Part shown: positions 55,098 to 62,518 of the stretch, one piece after another
How positions within the stretch are numbered: the first letter of the stretch is position 1
Layout: each line of letters begins with the position of its first letter
Source of the DNA: Parapedobacter indicus
GTDB lineage: Bacteria > Bacteroidota > Bacteroidia > Sphingobacteriales > Sphingobacteriaceae
Length of the DNA: 64,000 nt
Reading direction: 5' to 3'
NCBI RefSeq assembly: GCF_900113765.1
Contig: NZ_FOQO01000001.1
Coordinates: 124,001-188,000 of the forward strand
Notes under the pieces: generated by a model
What the model was told of the DNA's origin: nothing
Seen by the model: the letters and a program-made list of their open reading frames with translations, nothing else
Database searches by the model: none
Made by a program: the position numbers and the translations under genes

Positions 55098-55118
55098 ATG
55101 TTAAAATTAACCCGACTT

Positions 55119-55149
55119 TTGGCATAAACCGCCAAAAAGAATATCTTAG
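55119..55149 (+). promoter_or_regulatory. Candidate Bacteroidota promoter before the plug-domain gene
   Basis: TTG at 55119-55121 and TATCTTAG at 55142-55149 (consensus TAnnTTTG, one mismatch) are separated by 20 bp. The -7 element ends 29 bp before ATG 55179. The -33 element lies within a perfect 7-bp inverted repeat, TTTTGGC and GCCAAAA (55117-55137), which could be an operator. Confidence 0.42.
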
Positions 55150-55178
55150 CCATTTGTTGCATCTAAGTATTGTTTTGA

Positions 55179-57908
55179 ATGAACCGTATCGTTAAACTAG
55201 TCTGTTATTCCCTTTTTGTCTGTTGCCTAGCTATCGAATCCTATGCCCAACAGGATAGTGTTACTGTCAATACCGTAGTTGAAAAAACACAGAAGTTACT
55301 GGAAGCGTATCCCGTGGAAAAAGTGCACTTGCATTTTGACAAACCTTACTACGCAGTAGGGGATACGCTGTGGTTCAAAGCGTACCTGACCAGCAATATG
55401 TACAACTATGACCTGAGCAAAGTGGTTTACGTGGAGGTGATGAACGGAAAAGATTCGCTGATGCAGACCATGCGGATTCCGTTGACCCATAACGTGGGCG
55501 ACGGTCATCTGGTGCTTGATCAGGAATGGTACGGCCAGGGTAACTACCGATTCCGTGCGTATACCAAATGGATGGTGAATTTCGACCCTGCTTATTTTTT
55601 TAACAAAATTGTACCCGTGGGTGACGTGCTGAACAATGCCCTTCACTATACTGTTACATTCAATGACCAAGGAAAAGGCAAAAGCGCCCGTGCACAGGCC
55701 GTCATCCAATTTAAGGATCGAGAAGGAAAACCGTTGAGCAATCGAAAGTTGAATTGGTCAGCACAGGTGGGATGGGAACCCATTGATGATGGCAAAGGTC
55801 AAACGGACGCTGTGGGTAACGTGATGATTAACATCAACGGGAAAGACCGGGATCGCCTGCAAAAAGGGAAATTGTACGTATCGGTTGAGTCGGGTGGCAG
55901 CGCTCCACCGCTACTGGGTACCATTCCGTTGCAGACGGCACTTTGGGATGCCGATGTCCAGTTTTTTCCGGAGGGGGGCGATCTCATTGCAGGATTATCC
56001 AAGAAAGTTGCCTTCAAAGCGATCGGAAGCGATGGGCGTGGATTGCCTATGAAAGGTAGCGTTGTGGACCAAAAGGGGACGGAAGTGGCTGCGCTGTCGG
56101 ACCTACATAAAGGAATGGGATCTTTCACATTTATACCGGAAGCAGGGAATGCGTATACGGCCAATGTGACGTTTGAAAACGGTGAAAACCGAAGTTTTCC
56201 CTTACCTCCGGTGGTTGAACAGGGAATCAGTGTGACGGTGGTGAAATCCGACACATCACAGCTGCAATTGGCAATTGTGGCCAACGACCCATTTTTTGCT
56301 GCCCATAAGGGCAAGGCGTTTTACCTCATCGCGCAAACAAATGGGATTCTTTGTTATGCGGCACAGGCAGCTTTGCGCAATAATTCCGTAGTGGTAAACC
56401 TTCCCAAAGACCGCTTTCCAACGGGTATTGCGCAACTGACGCTATTCACGTCATCCGGCGCGCCGGTGAGTGAACGATTGGTTTTTGTGGAGAATATTAA
56501 ACCGTTATCAATAACCATCAGCAGCGACAAAACAGCGTATACCACGAAGGAATTAGTCAAGTTAGGCATACAGGTTGCCAACAACGATACCATGACCGTT
56601 GGCAATTATTCGGTAGCCGTAGTAGACGAATCCAAGGTGCCATATGAGGAAAATAAAGAGACAACCATATTGAGCAACCTGTTGCTTACGTCCGATTTGA
56701 AGGGCTATGTGGAGGAACCGAATTATTATTTCAATCAGCCGGATGACCACAAACGGGAAGCGCTGGATGTGCTGTTGCTTACGCAGGGATACCGGCGATT
56801 TTCGTATACGGATATTTTGGCAGACCGCTATCCGGAAGTGCATTTTTTTCCAGAACAAGGCATTGAAATATCCGGCGTATTGCGTTTAAACAATGGAAAG
56901 CCTGTGGTCAACGGCGGATTATTGTTGTCTATTCCCGATAGAAGCTTCCGTAAAGATACCTATACGGATGAAAACGGACGCTTTGTATTTAACGACTTGG
57001 TGTTTACCGACTCGTCACGCGTAACGATCAATGCCCGCGGTAATGACAATTACCGGAATATGGTCATTAATGTGGACCCTACGCGATATCCCGGAATTGA
57101 TACCACGGCTTATCGGGCGGATGACGTGTTGAATATCGATGGTGTGTTTGCACCTTACCTGACCAACAGCCGTAACGAATACCGGACATCCATCTTGTTG
57201 GAAGAGGTGGAAGTGACGGCTTCCTCGCGACCGAGTTTTTCACACAAAGATTATCCGGCCATTTCGGGGCTGGGTATGGCCGATCACCAAATCAGCGCCG
57301 ATCGGCTAAAGGGATGCAACAACCTCATTATGTGCCTGCAAACGGCTCTTACCGGCATTACTTATGACAGTCAAAGTCAGCTTTTCTTCATTACCCGTGA
57401 TTACAACGCGGGAGGACGTATTCCGGTGCAGTTTTTTGTAAATGGAATGGCTATGGACGTCCCTTCGCTCAACGGGATTATGCCGGCAGAAGTGGAGGGG
57501 ATTGAAATCTTTCTGCGCGATGAACTGGGTACGGTAAGCCGAATGTATCAAAACAACGGGGTGGTGTCTATTTATACCACGAAAAAGCAGGAAAAGGGTC
57601 CCCGCATGTCACTCAGCCAGATCGAAGCGTTATTGCCGAAAAGCAATATCATTGATCTTACGCCGCTGGGGTACGTGGAAGAGCGTAAGTTTTACACGCC
57701 CAAATACGACACGCCCGAACGCCGTGCGGTGAACGATATCCGGACAACGGTGTATTGGAACCCCGAAGTGAAGACGACCGAAGATGGTACGGCGCAATTG
57801 AATTTTTATAATGCGGATGGGATAGGCAGCTATCGTGTCGTCGTGGAAGGGGTAGATGCTACGGGGAACATCGGCCGTGCCATATACCGGTATACGGTGA
57901 AGCAGTGA
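55179..57908 (+). CDS. Exported protein with MG2-like, CNA-like and TonB-plug-like domains
   Basis: The 909-aa protein has a signal peptide (cleavage after SYAQ, about residue 24). A macroglobulin MG2-like N-terminal domain (EKVHLHFDKPYYAVGDTLWFKAYL) is followed by several all-beta domains. A carboxypeptidase-regulatory-like domain lies at about 565-640 (TDENGRFVFNDLVF). A plug-like domain (about 700-810) has IPVQFFVNGMAMDV and VEGIEIFLRDELGTV, and the end GIGSYRVVVEGVD is alpha-2-macroglobulin-like. No outer-membrane barrel follows the plug, so it is not a TonB-dependent transporter. Proteins of this type occur in Bacteroidota; their role is not established. Confidence 0.82.
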   Translation: MNRIVKLVCYSLFVCCLAIESYAQQDSVTVNTVVEKTQKLLEAYPVEKVHLHFDKPYYAVGDTLWFKAYLTSNMYNYDLSKVVYVEVMNGKDSLMQTMRIPLTHNVGDGHLVLDQEWYGQGNYRFRAYTKWMVNFDPAYFFNKIVPVGDVLNNALHYTVTFNDQGKGKSARAQAVIQFKDREGKPLSNRKLNWSAQVGWEPIDDGKGQTDAVGNVMININGKDRDRLQKGKLYVSVESGGSAPPLLGTIPLQTALWDADVQFFPEGGDLIAGLSKKVAFKAIGSDGRGLPMKGSVVDQKGTEVAALSDLHKGMGSFTFIPEAGNAYTANVTFENGENRSFPLPPVVEQGISVTVVKSDTSQLQLAIVANDPFFAAHKGKAFYLIAQTNGILCYAAQAALRNNSVVVNLPKDRFPTGIAQLTLFTSSGAPVSERLVFVENIKPLSITISSDKTAYTTKELVKLGIQVANNDTMTVGNYSVAVVDESKVPYEENKETTILSNLLLTSDLKGYVEEPNYYFNQPDDHKREALDVLLLTQGYRRFSYTDILADRYPEVHFFPEQGIEISGVLRLNNGKPVVNGGLLLSIPDRSFRKDTYTDENGRFVFNDLVFTDSSRVTINARGNDNYRNMVINVDPTRYPGIDTTAYRADDVLNIDGVFAPYLTNSRNEYRTSILLEEVEVTASSRPSFSHKDYPAISGLGMADHQISADRLKGCNNLIMCLQTALTGITYDSQSQLFFITRDYNAGGRIPVQFFVNGMAMDVPSLNGIMPAEVEGIEIFLRDELGTVSRMYQNNGVVSIYTTKKQEKGPRMSLSQIEALLPKSNIIDLTPLGYVEERKFYTPKYDTPERRAVNDIRTTVYWNPEVKTTEDGTAQLNFYNADGIGSYRVVVEGVDATGNIGRAIYRYTVKQ

Positions 57909-57923
57909 TTCAATAGGTAACAT

Positions 57924-58988
57924 ATGCGGAAAATCATCCATATTGACATGGATGCGTTTTATGCTTCGGTAGAACAGCGGGATTTTCCGGAATACCGGGG
58001 TGTTCCGTTGGTGGTGGGCGGTCCACCCAATAGTAGGGGTGTGGTGGCGACCGCCAGTTACGAAGCCCGCAAGTATGGGGTCCGCTCGGCTATGCCATGC
58101 AGCCAGGCTGCCAGACTGTGTCCACACGCTGTATTCGTGCCGCCCCGGTTTGACGCTTACAAAGCCGTTTCGGCTAAAATCCGTGAGATCTTTCGACGTT
58201 ATACCGATGTGATAGAACCCCTTTCGTTGGATGAAGCGTATCTGGATGTGACAACTGATAAGCGGGCGATTGGGTCGGCCATGGAAATTGCACGGCAGAT
58301 TAAAGCGGCCATCCGCTCAGAGCTTGGTCTCACCGCATCGGCGGGGATTTCGGTCAATAAGTTCGTGGCCAAAATTGCGTCGGACATGCAAAAGCCCGAT
58401 GGACTGACATTTATCGGCCCGTCACGCATTGAGCGGTTCATGGAAAATCTACCGGTGGAGAAGTTTTTCGGGGTGGGGAAAGTAACGGCGGCAAAAATGA
58501 AGCAGATGCAATTATTTACCGGCGCCGATCTTAAACGCCTGTCGGAAGTGGAGCTGGTGCGGTTATTTGGAAAAAGCGGACGTTTTTATTACCACATTGT
58601 ACGGGGAGTCGATGATCGCCCTGTGCAGCCTGACCGCGAGCTGAAATCGATTGCTGTGGAAGATACGTTTGGCGAGGACCTGCACCGGGTAGCCGCCATG
58701 GAGGAGGAACTTGAAAAAATTGCCACTAAATTAGCTGGGCGGATGCAAAGCCGCAAATTGAAAGGGCGTACCATTACGCTGAAAATCCGATTTGCTGATT
58801 TCCGATTGATAACCCGCAGCCATTCCCTGCCTTATTACACGGATGCAGGGGAAGAAATTTTGTCTGCTGCCCGTAATTCCCTTCAATTGGTGATGGCGCC
58901 AGAACCCATCGCGGTTCGCTTGCTGGGGATATCGGTTAGCAATTTCGATCGCATCAACCTGGCCTCCAATCAGCTTTCCTTGTTTTGA
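57924..58988 (+). CDS. dinB: DNA polymerase IV (Y family)
   Basis: The 354-aa translesion polymerase has the catalytic acidic residues D8 and D10 in IHIDMDAFYASVEQ, D103-E104 in SLDEAYLDVT, TASYEARKYGVRSAMP in the fingers, and the helix-hairpin-helix and little-finger region after residue 170. The C-terminus ends QLSLF, a textbook sliding-clamp-binding peptide. No LexA-like operator is evident in the 15 bp before it, so it probably shares transcription with the gene upstream. The last 19 bp overlap the convergent brkB-type gene. Confidence 0.96.
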   Translation: MRKIIHIDMDAFYASVEQRDFPEYRGVPLVVGGPPNSRGVVATASYEARKYGVRSAMPCSQAARLCPHAVFVPPRFDAYKAVSAKIREIFRRYTDVIEPLSLDEAYLDVTTDKRAIGSAMEIARQIKAAIRSELGLTASAGISVNKFVAKIASDMQKPDGLTFIGPSRIERFMENLPVEKFFGVGKVTAAKMKQMQLFTGADLKRLSEVELVRLFGKSGRFYYHIVRGVDDRPVQPDRELKSIAVEDTFGEDLHRVAAMEEELEKIATKLAGRMQSRKLKGRTITLKIRFADFRLITRSHSLPYYTDAGEEILSAARNSLQLVMAPEPIAVRLLGISVSNFDRINLASNQLSLF

Positions 58989-59956
58989 CCGGTGTTTGGA
59001 CGGGAGGGTAGTTCGAGGGGCTCGTCCTCCACTTCCTCTTCTTTCATCACGACTTTCACCGCATAGGATGACGGCCATACGCCCCGACCGTAACGGAGTG
59101 CGTAAACTTTTGTAAATTCAGCGCCAAAGTAAAGAATAGCTGCTGAATAATATACCCAGAGCAGCAAAATGATAATGGCGCCCGCGGCTCCATAAGCGGA
59201 GGCTGGTGCACTGTATTGCATGTAAAGTGAAATCAGGTACCTGCCCAGCATGAAAAGGGCGGCCGTGAAGATAGCACCACCGGCTACATCCCGGAAACGC
59301 ATCCGTGCATCGGGCAGAAAGCGGAAGATAAAAGCAAACAGGGACGTAATGACGATAAACGTGAGTCCAATGTTTACCCATTCGACCAAATAGACGGAAA
59401 TTTCGGGGAAAAAGCGTGTAATCTGCGAACTGAGTGCCACAATGATTCCATTGGCAATGAGGGAAACAATCAGCAGGAAGCCAAGTCCCAGTACCATGGA
59501 AAAGGAGATGGCGCGGTTTAGGAGCATCTTTAACCATCCCTTTTTCGGCTTAGGTCGCACACCCCATATCCGATTCAGCGAATCCTGTATTTCAGTGAAG
59601 ATGGTCGTAGAACCCAGGATCAAGGTGCCGATGCCCACCGCAATTCCAATTCCCGATTTATTGGATAAACCGATGTTCTGGATGATTTGCTGGATCTGTG
59701 CGGCCGTTGCCGGCCCGAAGATCGCTGCAAATTCCTCAAAGACCGCTGATTGAGCGTCGTGTTCGCCGGCTAGGATCTGGCCGTAAAAAAAGCCGACCAG
59801 CCAAATGACGATGAGCAGCAGGGGTGCGATGGAAAAGATGGTGTAGTAGGCGAGTGACGCACTCATCTTCATGGCATTGTCGTTGGAAAATTCCGAAAAT
59901 GTGTTGCTCAGCAACTGGAAGATGTCTTTATAGAAGGATTTTTTAAAAAGCCTCAT
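58970..59956 (-). CDS. YihY/BrkB family inner-membrane protein
   Basis: The 328-aa protein has six membrane helices with the family signatures SASLAYYTIFSIAPLLLIVI, IFTEIQDSLNRIWGV, RFLPDARMRFRDV, and AAIIILLLWVYYSA followed by ILYFGAEFTKVYA. A charged C-terminal tail contains a run of Glu. The family was once called ribonuclease BN, a name now dropped; its function is not settled. It lies 47 bp downstream of the acyl-CoA ligase gene on the same strand, so cotranscription is likely. Confidence 0.9.
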   Translation of the reverse strand: MRLFKKSFYKDIFQLLSNTFSEFSNDNAMKMSASLAYYTIFSIAPLLLIVIWLVGFFYGQILAGEHDAQSAVFEEFAAIFGPATAAQIQQIIQNIGLSNKSGIGIAVGIGTLILGSTTIFTEIQDSLNRIWGVRPKPKKGWLKMLLNRAISFSMVLGLGFLLIVSLIANGIIVALSSQITRFFPEISVYLVEWVNIGLTFIVITSLFAFIFRFLPDARMRFRDVAGGAIFTAALFMLGRYLISLYMQYSAPASAYGAAGAIIILLLWVYYSAAILYFGAEFTKVYALRYGRGVWPSSYAVKVVMKEEEVEDEPLELPSRPNTGQNKES

Positions 59957-60003
59957 ACATACATGCTTGATGTATTTAATAAACGAGAAACGGGTAAGGT
60001 TGT

Positions 60004-61764
60004 TTATTCGCGGTAGATATCTTCGATTTCTTTTTCGTAGCGCTGTAAAATAACTTTACGTTTTAAACTGAGCTTGGGGGTAAGTTCTCCGGCATCGATT
60101 GTCCAGTCGGTTGCGAGCAGCGTAAATTTTTTAACCTGTTCCCAATGTCCGAAACCTTGGTTCAGCCGATTGATTTCACGTTGGTATTTATCAATGACTT
60201 CCGGTTTTTGAATCACCTTTTCCCTGGAATCGAAGGAAATTCCTTTGATTTTACACCAGTTTTCCAGCACATCAAAGGCGGGAACGATCAACGCCCCGGG
60301 GAATTTCCGGTTTTCACCGACGACCATTACTTGCGCGATCAATGTCGATTCCATGTACTTGTTTTCGAGCGCCTGGGGTGCCACATATTTACCGCCCGCT
60401 GTTTTGAACATTTCTTTCTTCCGATCGGTAATGCGTAGGAAACCCTCGGCATCCAACTCGCCGATGTCGCCCGTATGGAAATACCCTTCGCTATCGATGG
60501 CTTCCGACGTTGCCACTTCATTTTTGTAGTAACCCGCTGAAATGCTCGGGCCTTTGCACAGTATTTCGCCATCGGCGGCAATCTTTACGTCTACATGTTT
60601 CAATACTTTTCCCACTGTTCCGAATTTAACGCCACCTTTCTCCAGGCTGTTGACGGCGATAACCGGCGAGGTTTCCGTAAGGCCGTATCCTTCCAACACC
60701 GGTATGCCCGCCGCCCAGAATACCCGTGATAACCGGGGTTGCAGTGCAGCTCCACCCGAGACAATCAGTTTGATGTTGCCACCGAGCGCTGCCTGCCATT
60801 TGGAGAATACCAGCTTCCGAGCGACGGCCAGACGCATGTTGAACCAGGCGCCGTTCTTTTCGGGTTCCTTATTGTTGAGGCCGAGATTAAGCGCCCAGAA
60901 GAAAATGTGCCGTTTTACACCGCTGAGTTCCTTGCCTTTGGCTACAATGCGGTCGTATACCTTCTCCAATACGCGGGGCACGGTGGTAAACCCGTCGGGT
61001 TTTACATCGTTAATGTCGGCTACAATGGTGTCCAGGCTTTCTGCATAATGGATTTCTACACCTTTGGCAAAATATAAGTATACGACCATCCGTTCAAAGA
61101 TGTGGCACAAGGGCAGAAAGCTGAGTGCCTTCCGGAAGTAGTCGGGCAGCAAATGATAGCAATCGTATACATTGGTGATGACATTTTTATGGGAGAGATG
61201 CACACCCTTTGGTTTGCCGGTAGTACCGGAAGTGTAAATGAGTGTGAGTAGATCGTCGGCATGTACGGCGTCCCGGTAGGGTGTCAGGTCCGTATCCTGT
61301 GTCGCACCTTCATCCACCAGCTGTTGCCAGGACGGCACGCCGTCCACGGGGTCGAACGAATAAATGGGGACATCCAGGTTGTTTGCTTGCAACGCTTCCG
61401 TTATCTTTTCGTGCAATTCGGTAGTGCTTACAAAAATAAGTTTAACGGCAGCGTCATCGATGATAAACGAGAGGTCCTGGCCCGAAAGGGTAGGGTATAG
61501 GGGGACAATCGCCGCACCAAGCTGGTTGATGGCAAAATCGCAAAAGTTCCATTCTGGTCGATTGGCAGACATCAGTGCAATTTTGTCGCCCTTCTGTATT
61601 CCTTTTGCTAGTAATCCCTTGCTGAGGTTGTCTACTAAGGATATAAAGGTTTCCGTTGGGTAGTTCGTCCAAATGCCTTCTGCTTTTCCTGCCACCATGA
61701 CCGGTTTGGAATAGTGGGCTTCATAGTTTGTCAGAATGTCAAAAATGCGGGTTGCCGGTGTCAT
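60004..61764 (-). CDS. Long-chain fatty acid--CoA ligase (AMP-forming)
   Basis: The 586-aa adenylate-forming enzyme has the P-loop LIYTSGTTGKPKGV (about 173-186), the GYGLTETSPV motif (about 347-356), the hinge and A8 region GYFHTGDIGELDAEGFLRITDRKK, and the C-terminal lysine region LTPKLSLKRKVI. It activates fatty acids to acyl-CoA for degradation or lipid synthesis. The length fits the bacterial FadD15-like branch. It is the first gene of a short operon with the BrkB-type gene. Confidence 0.94.
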   Translation of the reverse strand: MTPATRIFDILTNYEAHYSKPVMVAGKAEGIWTNYPTETFISLVDNLSKGLLAKGIQKGDKIALMSANRPEWNFCDFAINQLGAAIVPLYPTLSGQDLSFIIDDAAVKLIFVSTTELHEKITEALQANNLDVPIYSFDPVDGVPSWQQLVDEGATQDTDLTPYRDAVHADDLLTLIYTSGTTGKPKGVHLSHKNVITNVYDCYHLLPDYFRKALSFLPLCHIFERMVVYLYFAKGVEIHYAESLDTIVADINDVKPDGFTTVPRVLEKVYDRIVAKGKELSGVKRHIFFWALNLGLNNKEPEKNGAWFNMRLAVARKLVFSKWQAALGGNIKLIVSGGAALQPRLSRVFWAAGIPVLEGYGLTETSPVIAVNSLEKGGVKFGTVGKVLKHVDVKIAADGEILCKGPSISAGYYKNEVATSEAIDSEGYFHTGDIGELDAEGFLRITDRKKEMFKTAGGKYVAPQALENKYMESTLIAQVMVVGENRKFPGALIVPAFDVLENWCKIKGISFDSREKVIQKPEVIDKYQREINRLNQGFGHWEQVKKFTLLATDWTIDAGELTPKLSLKRKVILQRYEKEIEDIYRE

Positions 61765-61848
61765 ATATCCTACGTTGGTCTATAATCTATTTGTCGTTCA
61801 CGCAGTAGCGCATTTAAAAGTACTAATTATTTAGAATAAACCCAACTG

Positions 61849-61888
61849 CGAAACCGCGAAACCACGAATTTACGAAACGTCGATTTTG
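61849..61888. repeat. Degenerate 8-bp-period array before the barrel-like gene
   Basis: CGA recurs at 61849, 61857, 61865, 61873 and 61881, precisely 8 bp apart, as octamers CGAAACCG, CGAAACCA, CGAATTTA, CGAAACGT and CGATTTTG. Only the phase and the leading CGA are kept. It recalls the octamer substructure of the 52.4-kb minisatellite. Confidence 0.7.
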
Positions 61889-61894
61889 CAATTT

Positions 61895-61924
61895 AACAAA
61901 TGTTGGCATTTGTTTTGCGCAAAA
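61895..61924 (+). promoter_or_regulatory. Two adjacent palindromes before a start codon
   Basis: AACAAATG-TTGG-CATTTGTT (61895-61914) is a perfect 8-bp inverted repeat, and TTTTGCGCAAAA (61913-61924) is a perfect 12-bp palindrome. The second ends 6 bp before ATG 61931. They could be operators or a translation-controlling hairpin. Confidence 0.45.
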
Positions 61925-61930
61925 AGGGAC

Positions 61931-62482
61931 ATGAAAGAAAATCGTTTCGCCGCGTTCATCGTTGTCTTTTTAGTAGGAATTTTTGCTTGTAAAGAAGCCG
62001 CCGCTCAGGAGAGCAATGCGTATACGGAGAGCAGTGCGTATACAAGCGGAATCGGGGGGCGCTTTGGGGTGGCAAACGGTATCACCTACAAACATTTCAT
62101 CAACGAAAGTCATGCCATTGACGGAATTTTGAATTTTCAGGGAAACCGGAATTTTACGATATTTAAACTGCTGGGTCTATATGAGATCCATCAACCTGTC
62201 AATTTTGTTGACGTCGAAGGTCTCCGGTGGTATTACGGCTTCGGGGGAGGCCTGGGTGCTTATAAATATAAAGATACAGACGACAGTGGCATGGCATGGA
62301 GCTTTGACGGAGTTGTGGGCTTGGATTATAAAATACCGACTGCACCCATTAATCTATCGTTGGATTGGAAACCCACGATGGAACTGACGCCCGAATCGGG
62401 TGTGCGGTTTGACGGTATTGGATTATCAATACGGTTTGTGTTGCCATCAGCATTTGGTCGGCAGCTGACTTCTGGTTCCTAG
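61931..62482 (+). CDS. Small exported outer-membrane barrel-like protein
   Basis: From ATG 61931 the product is 183 aa with a signal peptide (about 25 residues, ending KEAAAQ) and a series of amphipathic strands (GIGGRFGVANGITYKHFI, GLRWYYGFGGGLGAY, LSLDWKPTMELTPESGVRF) that end near FVLPSAFG. This fits a small eight-strand barrel, though no named family is certain. TTG/ATG-like positions upstream (61886) would destroy the signal peptide. The last codons (SGS and stop) lie inside a heptamer array at 62470-62518. Confidence 0.75.
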   Translation: MKENRFAAFIVVFLVGIFACKEAAAQESNAYTESSAYTSGIGGRFGVANGITYKHFINESHAIDGILNFQGNRNFTIFKLLGLYEIHQPVNFVDVEGLRWYYGFGGGLGAYKYKDTDDSGMAWSFDGVVGLDYKIPTAPINLSLDWKPTMELTPESGVRFDGIGLSIRFVLPSAFGRQLTSGS

Positions 62483-62518
62483 TTTTTGATTTCCAGTTCC
62501 TAGTTCCCGATCCCCGAT
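62470..62518. repeat. Degenerate 7-bp-period array joining two convergent stop codons
   Basis: Seven heptamers follow in phase: TTCTGGT, TCCTAGT, TTTTGAT, TTCCAGT, TCCTAGT, TCCCGAT, CCCCGAT. The array starts in the last codons of the barrel-like gene, supplies its TAG stop at 62480-62482, and ends at 62518 where the convergent peptidase gene ends. The same period occurs at 41622-41662. Confidence 0.75.

Noticed and set aside
55117-55137. Inverted repeat TTTTGGC / GCCAAAA as a terminator of cls
   Set aside because: The stem is short and followed by A-rich, not T-rich, sequence; it overlaps a better promoter match for the next gene.
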